Positions 1 to 7,497 of a DNA stretch of 15,303 bases are shown here, in pieces. Each line of letters opens with the position of its first letter. The stretch's first letter is position 1. A program made the position numbers and the translations under genes. Source of the DNA: Actinomycetes bacterium (lineage in GTDB: Bacteria > Actinomycetota > Actinomycetes > Propionibacteriales > Propionibacteriaceae); the NCBI GenBank assembly GCA_023436925.1, contig JAEZHJ010000118.1, positions 1 through 15,303 of the forward strand, given 5' to 3'. Under the pieces are notes generated by a model. The model was not told the DNA's origin, did no database searches, and worked only from the letters and a program-made list of their open reading frames with translations.

Positions 1-404
1 ACGATCCGCGCCCCGGACTCGGCGGCGGGACCGGCCGCAGTCGCCAGACTCCAGGCCAGGAAGCTCGCCTCGCCGGTCAGGTCGGCGTAGTGGGTGCCCT
101 GCCGCGCTGCCGCGAGCACAACCTCCCGGCCGAGCACGGCGTACGGCCCGACGGTCGAGGCCAGCACGCGGGTCCGTGCCGCCAGCCGCTGCAAACCGTC
201 ACTGTCGGACGCGTCCACGGCCACGAGTTCCCAGTCGCGGGCCCCCGGGCCCAGCCCTGCCCGCAGCTCGGTCAAACGGGCCTCACTGCGGCCGGCCAGC
301 GCGACCCGGGCGTCACCGGCAGCCTCGGCCAGGTGTGCCGCAGTCAGGGCGCCGACGAACCCGGTCGCCCCGAAGAGGACGACGTCCAGCTCCGGCCCCG
401 ACAT
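1..404 (-). CDS. Trans-acting enoyl reductase / saccharopine dehydrogenase-like protein, C-terminally cut by window edge
   Basis: Only the first 134 codons are in the window; the gene continues past base 1. The N-terminus (MSGPELDVVLFGATGFVG) holds a Rossmann nucleotide-binding motif, GATGFVG at residues 12-18. It is followed by an AGRSEARL segment, a TVGPY segment and an HYADLTGE segment. This order is typical of the NAD(P)-binding domain of the saccharopine dehydrogenase-like / trans-acting enoyl reductase family, which in mycobacteria acts in lipid and polyketide-derived lipid synthesis. The substrate cannot be told here. The ATG lies 12 bases after the stop of the FAD oxidoreductase on the same strand, so the two are probably co-transcribed. 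No strong ribosome binding site is visible, which also suggests coupling. The family call is good; the role is uncertain. Confidence 0.8.
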   Translation of the reverse strand, partial: MSGPELDVVLFGATGFVGALTAAHLAEAAGDARVALAGRSEARLTELRAGLGPGARDWELVAVDASDSDGLQRLAARTRVLASTVGPYAVLGREVVLAAARQGTHYADLTGEASFLAWSLATAAGPAAESGARI

Positions 405-416
405 GCCGCTACGAGC

Positions 417-1772
417 TCAGCCGGCGGCGGCCAGGTTGTGGTTGCGGCTGAACAGGTTGCCCGGATCCCACTCCTGCTTCAGCGCCCGCAGCCGCGCCAG
501 CACCGGGGGCGGGTACATCCGGTTCGGGAGACCGGGGGCGACCGAGTTCGTGAAGTTGCCGTAGGCGCCCGCCGCGTGCGCGACGAACGGGGCGAGCCGG
601 GTCTTGAGGGCGTCCACCTCAGCCTGCGGGCTGCCCGGGGGCAGCAACGCGGCGGTCATCGCGAACGCTTCGGCGTCCCGGAACGCGACCGCGGTCTCGT
701 CCGGGCCCACCTCACCGAATCGCCCGCCCAGCCACCGCACCAGCAGCATCTGGGCTCCGGCGGCCTCAGCGGCGGCCAGCATGTCGTCGATGACCTGGTC
801 GTCCAGGGACTCGAACCAGCCGTTGTCGTCGACGATGGTCGGCAACGGGACCCCGGGCGGCGGAGCCGGGGGTTCCTGCAGGACGTCCGGGTAGGCGGCT
901 GCGGCGACCTCGGCCGAGAGCACCCCCGGCATCTCGAGCAACGGCGCGAACGCGGCCCGCGCGGCTGGCTCGTCGGTGCCCGCCCAGAGCACCTCGATCA
1001 TCGTCCGGCTGGGCATCTGTGGACCGAAGGCGGGCGTGCGGACCAGCGAGCCGTTCAGCTCCCACGGCGCGGCACGCATCACGTCCCGGAAGCGTCGCAG
1101 GTGTCCGGCCAGGTCCTCCGGGTCGAGGGTCAAGGTGGTGTGGACGACACCCTTCAGCGGGTGCGCGAGGAAGTCCAGCCGGGTGGCGACCCCGAAGTTG
1201 CCGCCGCCGCCCCGCAGGCCCCAGAACAGCTCGGGGTGGGAACCCTGCGAGACCTCCACGACCTCGCCGGCCGCCGTGACGAGCTGGACGCCGACCAGCT
1301 GGTCGAGCGCCAACCCCCAGCAGCGGACCAGCCAGCCGATGCCGCCGCCCAGGGTGAGGCCGCCGACACCCACCGAGCGGGTGTCGCCGGAGCTGATCGC
1401 CAGGCCGCGACGGGACAGTTCATCGGCGATCTTCCCCCAGGTCGCCCCGCCGCCGATCCGGACCAGACAGGTGCCCTCGGCGGTGGGCGCCGGATCCTCG
1501 TCGGGCTCGACGGCGTCCAGCGCGGACAGGTCGATCACCAAGGCGCCGGGCAGCGATTCCCACATGCCGTGGCCGCCGCTGCGGACGGCGACCGGCAGGC
1601 CTTCGGTGCGGGCCGTGACGACCGCGGCCGCCACGTCGTCCACCCCGGCGGCGTGCACCACGCCGGCCGGGTCACCGGAGCGCCCGTGGAAGAGCCGGGA
1701 GCGGGAGAAGTCGTCGGAGTCGGGCAGGACGAGGGTGCCGTCCAGGCTGGCGGCGAGCTGGGTCAGTGCCAT
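417..1772 (-). CDS. FAD-binding oxidoreductase, berberine-bridge/PCMH type
   Basis: A 451-residue flavoprotein oxidase. Visible features are the FAD-binding PCMH domain (about residues 35-205) with RSGGH at 64-68, a VGVGGLTLGGGIGW loop at 134-147 and RGGGGNFG at 187-194. The C-terminal berberine-bridge segment DPGNLFSRNHNL lies near 436-447. His68 is the expected site of 8-alpha-histidyl FAD attachment. Family members with bicovalent FAD carry a Cys a few residues before VGVGG; here that place reads GDTRSVGVGG, so only one covalent link is expected. Members oxidise sugars, alkaloids or polyketides; the substrate here is unknown. There is no signal peptide, so it is probably cytoplasmic. The ATG is 6 bases downstream of a TAGCGT -10 element, suggesting a leaderless mRNA. 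It leads a two-gene unit with the reductase at the left edge. Confidence 0.9.
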   Translation of the reverse strand: MALTQLAASLDGTLVLPDSDDFSRSRLFHGRSGDPAGVVHAAGVDDVAAAVVTARTEGLPVAVRSGGHGMWESLPGALVIDLSALDAVEPDEDPAPTAEGTCLVRIGGGATWGKIADELSRRGLAISSGDTRSVGVGGLTLGGGIGWLVRCWGLALDQLVGVQLVTAAGEVVEVSQGSHPELFWGLRGGGGNFGVATRLDFLAHPLKGVVHTTLTLDPEDLAGHLRRFRDVMRAAPWELNGSLVRTPAFGPQMPSRTMIEVLWAGTDEPAARAAFAPLLEMPGVLSAEVAAAAYPDVLQEPPAPPPGVPLPTIVDDNGWFESLDDQVIDDMLAAAEAAGAQMLLVRWLGGRFGEVGPDETAVAFRDAEAFAMTAALLPPGSPQAEVDALKTRLAPFVAHAAGAYGNFTNSVAPGLPNRMYPPPVLARLRALKQEWDPGNLFSRNHNLAAAG

Positions 1773-1778
1773 GGCCTC

Positions 1779-1806
1779 ACGCTACGAGCCGTCACCGAGA
1801 CGACAA
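1779..1806 (-). promoter_or_regulatory. Promoter of the FAD oxidoreductase gene
   Basis: On the minus strand TTGTCG (1801-1806) and TAGCGT (1779-1784) are separated by 16 bases. The -10 element ends 6 bases before the ATG at 1772, so transcription should start at or next to the start codon (leaderless or near-leaderless). Confidence 0.5.
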
Positions 1807-1846
1807 CACCCCTGCGGGCAGGTCTACCCATGCCGACGCCCCGGGT

Positions 1847-1852
1847 TAGGCT
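1847..1852 (+). promoter_or_regulatory. Putative -10 element for the small membrane protein
   Basis: TAGGCT fits TANNNT and ends 5 bases before the ATG at 1858. No good -35 is seen, and there is no Shine-Dalgarno sequence before the ATG, so a leaderless transcript is the simplest reading. Confidence 0.35.
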
Positions 1853-1857
1853 CGGGC

Positions 1858-2265
1858 ATGGCTGCGCAGCGGCGAGCGTGGTGGGCGTACCCCTGGTGGG
1901 CGTTCACGGGCGTCGTGCTGGGCTTCGGCGTGGCCAGCCTGCCCTCGATCGGCGTCTTCCTGCTGTGGCTGGCGGCGCTGCTGGCCCTCATCGGCCTGGC
2001 GCTGCCCGCAGCGCGCACCGCCGCGGCTCTTCTCGTCATTGCGGGGCTGGGCGCCGCCCCGCTGTTCATCGCATGGCTCAACCTGGACGGGCCAGGCACT
2101 GTGTGCGGCCCGCAGCCGACCCCGGCCTACTGTGCGGAACTGCGGGACCCGTGGCCGTTCCTGGTCGCCGGGGTCGGGCTGGTGGTGTTCGGCGTCGGCC
2201 TGGCCTGGTGGTTCGGACGGGTGGTCGCCGCGCCCTCAGGGCCTTCCGCGGTCAGTGACCGGTGA
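1858..2265 (+). CDS. Small four-helix membrane protein of unknown function
   Basis: A 135-residue, strongly hydrophobic protein. Four likely membrane segments lie at about residues 13-29, 31-50, 54-75 and 98-120. The N-terminus is rich in Trp (WWAYPWWAF). Between helices three and four is a short polar loop with two cysteines, C83 and C92 (CGPQPTPAYC). They could form a disulfide if the loop is outside. I chose the ATG at 1858, not upstream in-frame codons, because the hydrophobic reading begins there and a TAGGCT element lies just before it. Upstream in-frame sequence is antisense to the FAD oxidoreductase. It is transcribed away from that gene. The function is not recognised. Confidence 0.7.
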   Translation: MAAQRRAWWAYPWWAFTGVVLGFGVASLPSIGVFLLWLAALLALIGLALPAARTAAALLVIAGLGAAPLFIAWLNLDGPGTVCGPQPTPAYCAELRDPWPFLVAGVGLVVFGVGLAWWFGRVVAAPSGPSAVSDR

Positions 2266-2311
2266 GGTGCGTGCAGGTCCACGGTGACGGTCCGAGCCGG
2301 GCAACGACAAA

Positions 2312-2340
2312 GCCGCCGACCAGATGTCCTGGTCGGCGGC
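2312..2340. terminator. Bidirectional intrinsic terminator
   Basis: A perfect 12-bp stem (2312-2323 with 2329-2340) closes a 5-base loop. On the minus strand it is followed by TTTGTCG and ends the tRNA transcript. On the plus strand it is followed by CTCTTTC and would end the membrane-protein transcript. Confidence 0.8.
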
Positions 2341-2348
2341 CTCTTTCG

Positions 2349-2422
2349 TAGCGGGGACAGGATTTGAACCTGTGACCTCTGGGTTATGAGCCCAGCGAGC
2401 TACCGAACTGCTCCACCCCGCG
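2349..2422 (-). tRNA. Initiator tRNA-fMet (anticodon CAT)
   Basis: The reverse strand folds as a 74-base tRNA. The acceptor stem begins CGCGGGG and ends CCCCGCTA. The D arm has AGTTCGGTA in its loop. The anticodon stem-loop is CTGGG CTCATAA CCCAG and the T loop is TTCAAAT. Three G:C pairs next to the anticodon loop and an unpaired first position (C1 against U72) mark it as the initiator, not elongator, tRNA-Met. CCA is not encoded. A promoter lies upstream and a strong hairpin terminator downstream, so it is a single-gene unit. Confidence 0.97.
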
Positions 2423-2433
2423 GTGCGTGCTCC

Positions 2434-2462
2434 ACTATAGGTGAGCGGCCCCCGATGCCCAA
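2434..2462 (-). promoter_or_regulatory. Promoter of tRNA-fMet
   Basis: On the minus strand TTGGGC (2457-2462), a 17-base spacer and TATAGT (2434-2439) form a near-consensus housekeeping promoter. It lies 11 bases upstream of the mature tRNA 5' end. Confidence 0.75.
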
Positions 2463-2478
2463 ATCACCCCCGTCCAGG

Positions 2479-2502
2479 GCCCGCCGGTCCCGTCCGGCGG
2501 GC
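2479..2502. repeat. Inverted repeat upstream of the ABC importer operon
   Basis: Arms of 9 bases (2479-2487 and 2494-2502) pair perfectly around a 6-base loop. The repeat sits between the tRNA promoter and the presumed importer promoter. It could be an operator or a hairpin; no U-tract follows. Confidence 0.5.
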
Positions 2503-2507
2503 GGCGC

Positions 2508-2538
2508 GGAACCGCTGTAATAGAATTCCGGCGGTTCC
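2508..2538. promoter_or_regulatory. Inverted repeat flanking the putative -10 of the ABC importer operon
   Basis: GGAACCGC (2508-2515) and GCGGTTCC (2531-2538) are perfect inverted copies. The 15 bases between them contain TAGAAT (2521-2526), the best -10 candidate for the downstream operon. No -35 is convincing. A regulator bound here would cover the core promoter. This is inferred from symmetry and position only. Confidence 0.4.
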
Positions 2539-2551
2539 TCGCGTCGCGAGG
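2537..2551. repeat. 15-base palindrome between promoter and ribosome binding site
   Basis: CCTCGCG-T-CGCGAGG is a perfect dyad with a one-base centre. It shares two bases with the preceding inverted repeat and ends 9 bases before the GGAGGG ribosome binding site. As DNA it looks like an operator; as RNA it can form only a short hairpin. Confidence 0.45.
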
Positions 2552-2568
2552 CCGACCATGGAGGGCTG

Positions 2569-4110
2569 ATGGACAACGGGGGACTGGAGACTGGAGCGCG
2601 CGCGCCGCGCCTCCGACGATTGCTGGCAGGGCTGCTCGCGGGCTGTCTGCTCATCGTGGTGGCCGCCTGCACCCCCACCGGCAGCAACCCCTCCCCGTCC
2701 GAACTGAAACGGCTCAGCGTGGGGGCCACCCTCGAGCCGCCGTCGATGGACCCCTTCCACAACACGGCCGCGTCGATCCCGCAGGTGCTGCTCTACAACG
2801 TCTACGAGACCCTGCTCAAGGTCGACTCCGAGGGCAAGCTGAAGGGCTTGCTCGCCCAGGCCTGGGAGGTCAGCCCGGACCGGCTGACCTACACCTTCCA
2901 CCTCAACCCGGCCGCCAGGTTCGCCTCCGGGGCCCCGGTGGACGCCGCGGCGGTCAAGGCGAGCATCGAGCGGATGAAGTCCGATCCGCAGCTCACCGAG
3001 ACCTTGCGTGCCCAGCTGGACGTGGTCGCCTCGGTGGAGGCGGTCGAGCCGGCCAAGGCCGTCATCACCCTGAAGCGACCCTCGCTGCTGTGGCTGTACG
3101 AGATGTCCTCCACCCTGGGGATGGTGGTCGATCCCACCTTCACCGGTGATCTGGCGGACGCGACCGCCGGTTCGGGTCCCTACGCCCTCGGACGCCACAA
3201 TCGCGGCCAGAGCGTCGTCCTGGTCCGCAACCCTGACTACTGGGGCACCCCGGGCCGGTTCGACGAGGTCACCTTCCGCTACTTCTCCGACCCGAATGCG
3301 ATGAACGCGTCCATGCTGTCGGGCGACCTGGACGTGATCTCCAACCTGCAGGCCCCGGACGCGCTGCCGCAGTTCGCCGACACGACGCGGTTCACGACGC
3401 TGTCCGGCACGACCAACGGCGAGGTCGTGCTCGGGCTGAACAACGACAACCCGGCCCTGGCCAAGCGGGAGGTCCGGCGGGCGCTGACGATGGCCATCGA
3501 CCGGCGGGCGCTGATGAACACCGTGTGGAACGGTCAGGGCACGCTGATCGGCTCGATGGTCGTCCCCACCGACCCGTGGTGGGAGGACCTGTCCAATCTG
3601 GTCCCGTACGACCCTGAGGGCGCCAAGAAGCTGCTCAAGGAGGCCGGCTACGGCGACGGGCTCAAGTTGCGGCTGCGCGTCCCGGTCGTGCCGTACGCGG
3701 TCAAGTCGGCCCAGTTCGTCGCCTCGCAGCTGCGCGACATCGGAGTGACGGCCACCATCGAGGAGCTCGAGTTCACCCGCTGGATTCCCGAGGTGCTGAC
3801 CAACGGCGACTACGACATGACGATCGTGGCGCACGTCGAGGCGCGCGACATCGCCAAGTTCGCCAACCCCGAGTACTACTGGCACTACGACTCCGCCGAG
3901 TTCCGCCAGCTGTTCACCGCCGCCGATGAGGCCACCGAGGCGGACGTGGCGCCGCTGATGAAGCGAGCCGCGCGCTACCTCGCCGACGACGCCGCAGCCA
4001 TCTGGCTGTTCGCGCTGCCGAACCTTGTCATCACCAAGTCGACGATCACCGGCGTGGGCCACAACGCCACCTCACTGAGCTTCGACCTCACCACGATCGC
4101 CAGCCCGTAG
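2569..4110 (+). CDS. ABC importer substrate-binding lipoprotein, family 5 (Dpp/Opp type)
   Basis: A 513-residue extracytoplasmic solute-binding protein. A basic N-terminus (RAPRLRR) leads into a hydrophobic segment and the lipobox VAAC, with Cys34 as the lipidated residue. The mature part starts with the family 5 pattern: RLSVGATLEPPSMDPF, then YNVYETLL, then a segment around LTYTFHLNPAARFASG. These proteins capture oligopeptides, and some members capture nickel or other small ligands, and deliver them to the two permeases encoded next. The ligand cannot be read from the sequence. The ATG follows GGAGGG (2560-2565) with a 3-base gap. It is the first gene of a five-gene operon, and the next ATG is 2 bases after its stop. 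Confidence 0.92.
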   Translation: MDNGGLETGARAPRLRRLLAGLLAGCLLIVVAACTPTGSNPSPSELKRLSVGATLEPPSMDPFHNTAASIPQVLLYNVYETLLKVDSEGKLKGLLAQAWEVSPDRLTYTFHLNPAARFASGAPVDAAAVKASIERMKSDPQLTETLRAQLDVVASVEAVEPAKAVITLKRPSLLWLYEMSSTLGMVVDPTFTGDLADATAGSGPYALGRHNRGQSVVLVRNPDYWGTPGRFDEVTFRYFSDPNAMNASMLSGDLDVISNLQAPDALPQFADTTRFTTLSGTTNGEVVLGLNNDNPALAKREVRRALTMAIDRRALMNTVWNGQGTLIGSMVVPTDPWWEDLSNLVPYDPEGAKKLLKEAGYGDGLKLRLRVPVVPYAVKSAQFVASQLRDIGVTATIEELEFTRWIPEVLTNGDYDMTIVAHVEARDIAKFANPEYYWHYDSAEFRQLFTAADEATEADVAPLMKRAARYLADDAAAIWLFALPNLVITKSTITGVGHNATSLSFDLTTIASP

Positions 4111-4112
4111 CG

Positions 4113-5069
4113 ATGGGCTGGCGGATCCTCCGGCGCCTCGGGATCTTCGCGGTCACCCTGCTGGGTGCCTCGATCCTGATCTTCCTGGTGACGGCGGCGC
4201 TGCCCGGAGACATCGCCCAGGTGCTGTTGGGCACCGACGCCACCCCGGAGCGGGTCGCCGAACTGCGGCGCGAGTTCGGCCTGGACCGGCCATTGCCGGT
4301 CCGCTACCTGGAGTGGCTCGGCGGGGTGTTGACCGGCAACTTCGGGGTCTCCCACCTCAGCGGCCAGCCGGTCCTGTCGCTGATCGCCCCGCGGCTCGCG
4401 GTGACCGCCTGGCTGGTGGTGCTCGGCATCATCGGCGCCCTGTTGCTCGCCCTGCCCGCCGGCATGGTCGCCGCGCTGAAGCGTCGCCACTGGCAGGGCT
4501 TCTCGGTGAACGCATTCGCCCAGGTCGGGATGGCGATCCCGGTGTTCTGGGGCGGCATCCTGCTCGTGCTGATCTTCGCGGTCTGGCTGCGCTGGCTGCC
4601 CGCCAACGGCTACGTCCCGCTGCTGACCGACCCGGTGCAGTGGGCCGCACACCTGGTGCTGCCGGTGGTCACCCTCAGCCTGGTGCAGGGCGCGGTGCTG
4701 ATCCGCTACGTCCGCTCGGCCTTCGTCGAGGTGCTCAACGAGGACTACTACCGCACCGCCCGGGCGATCGGCTGGACGCCCACCGCTGCCCTGCTGCGGC
4801 ACGGGGTGCGCAACGCCGCGGTCTCGCTGGTGACGGTGCTGGGCCTGCAGTTGTCGTCGGTGCTGGTCGGCGCGATCGTGGTGGAGCAGGTGTTCGCCCT
4901 GCCCGGGCTGGGCACACTGCTGCTCACCTCGGTCGCCGCGCGCGACGTCTTCGTCATCCAGGGCACCGTGATGTTCCTGGTCCTGGCCGTGCTGGCGATC
5001 AGCGCCATCGTCGACTTCTCCTACCTGTTGATCGACCCACGGCAACGCACCGGGGGTGATCAGGAGTGA
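4113..5069 (+). CDS. ABC importer permease, DppB/OppB type
   Basis: A 318-residue inner membrane permease. Visible are an N-terminal transmembrane helix (RRLGIFAVTLLGASILIFLV), the PGD motif just after it (residues 31-33), the long first periplasmic region with REFGLDRPLPVRY, and further hydrophobic helices. The cytoplasmic EAA coupling loop is at about 211-236 (EDYYRTARAIGWTP, with ARAIG). Length and motif order are those of DppB/OppB. It should pair with the second permease to form the channel for the ligand bound by the lipoprotein. The start lies 2 bases after the lipoprotein stop with no clear ribosome binding site, so translation is probably coupled. The end overlaps the next gene by 4 bases. 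Confidence 0.93.
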   Translation: MGWRILRRLGIFAVTLLGASILIFLVTAALPGDIAQVLLGTDATPERVAELRREFGLDRPLPVRYLEWLGGVLTGNFGVSHLSGQPVLSLIAPRLAVTAWLVVLGIIGALLLALPAGMVAALKRRHWQGFSVNAFAQVGMAIPVFWGGILLVLIFAVWLRWLPANGYVPLLTDPVQWAAHLVLPVVTLSLVQGAVLIRYVRSAFVEVLNEDYYRTARAIGWTPTAALLRHGVRNAAVSLVTVLGLQLSSVLVGAIVVEQVFALPGLGTLLLTSVAARDVFVIQGTVMFLVLAVLAISAIVDFSYLLIDPRQRTGGDQE

Positions 5070-5881
5070 AGCGCCTGCAGTTGGTGATCGGGTCGGTCCT
5101 GGTCGGCCTGGTGGTGCTCGCCGCGCTTGTCTCCGTGTTCTGGACGCCCTTCGACCCGATCCGGGTGGTGCCCGAGGATCGGCTGCTGGGCCCCGGCTGG
5201 CCGCACCTGCTGGGCACCGACGGGTTCGGCATCGACATCGCCAGTCAGTTGCTGGTGGGCGCCCGGATGTGCCTGCTGGTCGGCATCATCTCGGTCAGCC
5301 TGGCCGCGGTCTTCGGCGTCCCGCTCGGCATGTTGGCCGGCCAGGCGGGTGGCTGGGTGTCCGAGGTCGTGATGCGGACGGCGGACGTGGTCTACGCCTT
5401 CCCCGCGCTGCTGCTGGCGATCCTGCTGGCGGCCGGTTTCGGCGGCTCGACGGTGACGGCGATGGTGGCGATCGGCGTGGCCACCGTCCCGGCCTTCGCC
5501 CGGGTCGCGCGGGCGGGCACCCTGCAGGTGATGGCTAGTGACTTCGTGCTGGCTGCACGCGCCTCCGGGACGAGTTGGGTAGGGATCTCCGGGCGCCATG
5601 TGCTGCCCAACATCGCCCCGCTGATCGGCGTCCAGGCCTCCGTCGGGTTCGCCATGGCGATCCTCGCCGAGGCCGCGCTGAGCTATCTGGGGCTCGGCAC
5701 GCCGCGTCCCACACCGACCTGGGGGACCATGCTGCGGGACGCACAGCAGTTCCTGTTCGTCGCCCCCCTGCAGGCGCTGTGGCCCGGCCTGGCGATCGCG
5801 CTGGCCGTACTCGGCTTCAACCTGCTGGGCGACGGGCTGCGCGACTACCTCGACCCGAGGCTGCGGGAGGAGGTCGCATGA
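5066..5881 (+). CDS. ABC importer permease, DppC/OppC type
   Basis: A 271-residue permease starting with GTG in a GTGA overlap with the stop of the first permease. It has an N-terminal transmembrane helix, then HLLGTDGFGIDIASQLLVGAR, the segment that precedes the core permease domain in DppC-type proteins. The EAA loop follows near residues 154-178 (DFVLAARASGTSWVG), and then EAALSYLGLGTPRPTPTWG, a hallmark of this family. It ends with the usual DGLRDYLDPR tail. It forms the second half of the membrane channel. It overlaps the first ATPase gene through ATGA. Confidence 0.93.
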   Translation: MKRLQLVIGSVLVGLVVLAALVSVFWTPFDPIRVVPEDRLLGPGWPHLLGTDGFGIDIASQLLVGARMCLLVGIISVSLAAVFGVPLGMLAGQAGGWVSEVVMRTADVVYAFPALLLAILLAAGFGGSTVTAMVAIGVATVPAFARVARAGTLQVMASDFVLAARASGTSWVGISGRHVLPNIAPLIGVQASVGFAMAILAEAALSYLGLGTPRPTPTWGTMLRDAQQFLFVAPLQALWPGLAIALAVLGFNLLGDGLRDYLDPRLREEVA

Positions 5882-6714
5882 GCCTGCTGGAGGTCACCGA
5901 CCTCACCGTCGAGTTCGGACGCCGCCGGATCCGCGCGGTGGACGGGGTCAGCTTCGCGCTGAACCCGGGGGAGCGGCTCGGGATCATCGGCGAGTCGGGC
6001 TCGGGCAAGACCGTCACCGCGCTGGCGGTGATGGGGCTGCTGCCGGAGAACGCCCATGCCACCGGCTCCATCCGCTGGCGCAGCCAGGAACTGCTGGGGC
6101 GGCGCGAGAAGGAGCTCGCGGCGCTGCGCGGCAACGCGATGAGCATGGTCTTCCAGGAGCCGATGACCGCCCTCGATCCCACCATGAAGGTCGGACGGCA
6201 GGTCGCCGAGGCCTACGTCCTGCACCGCGGGGACGCCGGCGACCCGGCCCGGGAGCGGGTGCTGCCCATGCTGGACGCGGTCGGCCTGAGCGACCCGGAG
6301 CGGGTCGCGGACGCCTACCCGCACCAGCTCTCCGGCGGCCAGCGGCAGCGGGTGATCCTCGCGATGGCGCTGATCAACGGACCCGACCTGGTGATCTGCG
6401 ACGAGCCCACCACGGCCCTGGACGTCACCGTGCAGGCCCGGGTGCTGGAGTTGCTCGACCGGGTGCTCACCGAGGAGGGCGCGGCCTGCCTGTTCATCAG
6501 CCACGACCTGGCGGTGGTCTCCCAGGTCTGCGACCACGTGCTGGTGATGCTGGACGGCCGGATCGTCGAGTCCGGCCCGCGCGAGCAGCTGTTCAACGAG
6601 CCGCGGCACCCCTACACCCGGGGCCTGGTGGCCACCGCCCGGCTGGACCTCGTCGAGCCGGGCCGGCGACTGCCCACCATCGAGGACTACTACCGCCAGG
6701 CGGGTGCCCGGTGA
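5878..6714 (+). CDS. ABC importer ATPase, DppD/OppD type
   Basis: A 278-residue cytoplasmic ATPase. Walker A is GESGSGKT (38-45), the Q-loop is VFQEPMTALDP with Q93, the signature is LSGGQRQR (151-158), Walker B is LVICDE (171-176) and the switch His is H209 in SHDL. The EPRHPYTRGL segment near 241-250 opens the oligopeptide-transporter C-terminal region, which is short here: the protein ends 28 residues later. It lacks the longer tail with cysteines found in many DppD proteins. The ATG is taken from the ATGA overlap; the open frame upstream is out-of-frame permease sequence. It hydrolyses ATP together with the next ATPase. Confidence 0.93.
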   Translation: MSLLEVTDLTVEFGRRRIRAVDGVSFALNPGERLGIIGESGSGKTVTALAVMGLLPENAHATGSIRWRSQELLGRREKELAALRGNAMSMVFQEPMTALDPTMKVGRQVAEAYVLHRGDAGDPARERVLPMLDAVGLSDPERVADAYPHQLSGGQRQRVILAMALINGPDLVICDEPTTALDVTVQARVLELLDRVLTEEGAACLFISHDLAVVSQVCDHVLVMLDGRIVESGPREQLFNEPRHPYTRGLVATARLDLVEPGRRLPTIEDYYRQAGAR

Positions 6715-7493
6715 CCGGCGAGCTGTACCGGGCGGAGGCGCTGACCCGGGTCTACCGGACGGGTGGGCGCCGGGTGGATGCGCTGACCGACGCCTCGCTG
6801 ACGGTGCAGCGCGGCCAGCGGCTCGGCATCGTGGGGGAGTCCGGGTCGGGCAAGTCCACCCTGATCCGGCTGCTCGCCGCGCTCGACCGTCCGACCTCGG
6901 GGCAGGTCTGGTACGAGGGCACCGAGGTCACCGGACGGCGGGAGCGCGACCTCGGCTTCCTGCGCGCCGGGGTGCAGATGGTCTTCCAGGACCCGCGCTC
7001 CTCGCTCAACCCGCGGATGCGGGTCTCCGACATCATCACCGAGCCGCTCCGCTCCGCGCTGGTGCGGCGGCAGCTGCCGGCCGGCACCGACCACCGCGCC
7101 CGGCTGTTGGAGGTGATGACCGACGTCGACCTGCCGGTCGACCTGGCCGACCGCTACCCGCACGAGTTCTCCGGCGGCCAGCGGCAGCGGATCGCGATCG
7201 CCCGCGCCCTCGCGCCGCGGCCGGAGGTGCTGATCGCTGACGAGCCGGTCTCCGCCCTCGACGTGTCGGTGCGGGCGCAGGTGATGAACCTGCTCAACGA
7301 CCTGGTCGCCGAACACGGCCTGACCCTGATCCTGGTCAGTCACGACCTGATGGTCGTGCGGCACCTGTGCGACACCATCGTGGTGATGCAGAACGGCCGG
7401 ATCGTCGAGCAGGGCACCGCCGAGCAGGTCTACACCGACCCGCAGACCGACTACACCAGATCGCTGCTGCGGGCCGTCCCGCGGATCCGCTGA
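6711..7493 (+). CDS. ABC importer ATPase, DppF/OppF type
   Basis: A 260-residue ATPase and the last gene of the importer operon. It starts with GTG in a GTGA overlap. Walker A is GESGSGKST (42-50), the Q-loop is VFQDPRSSLNP with Q93, the signature is FSGGQRQR (153-160), Walker B ends in ADE (176-178) and the switch His is H211. The Q-loop and the FSGGQ form of the signature are typical of DppF. The C-terminal extension is very short, ending just after DYTRSLL. Its stop is only 4 bases from the convergent hisN stop, with no room for a separate terminator. A readthrough transcript would be antisense to hisN. Confidence 0.93.
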   Translation: MTGELYRAEALTRVYRTGGRRVDALTDASLTVQRGQRLGIVGESGSGKSTLIRLLAALDRPTSGQVWYEGTEVTGRRERDLGFLRAGVQMVFQDPRSSLNPRMRVSDIITEPLRSALVRRQLPAGTDHRARLLEVMTDVDLPVDLADRYPHEFSGGQRQRIAIARALAPRPEVLIADEPVSALDVSVRAQVMNLLNDLVAEHGLTLILVSHDLMVVRHLCDTIVVMQNGRIVEQGTAEQVYTDPQTDYTRSLLRAVPRIR

Positions 7494-7497
7494 GCGG

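Noticed and set aside
90..2258. Open frame of 722 codons on the plus strand
   Set aside because: It runs antisense to the FAD oxidoreductase and then through the membrane protein in another frame. The Gly/Arg/Gln-rich translation has no domain, and long antisense frames are normal at this GC content.
2464..4062. Open frame of 532 codons on the minus strand
   Set aside because: It is antisense to the substrate-binding lipoprotein, which has clear family motifs, a lipobox and a ribosome binding site. The translation is low-complexity His/Gly/Arg/Gln sequence.
3975..5045. Open frame of 356 codons on the minus strand
   Set aside because: It is antisense to the permease gene, with Gln/His/Asp/Arg-rich composition and no domain.
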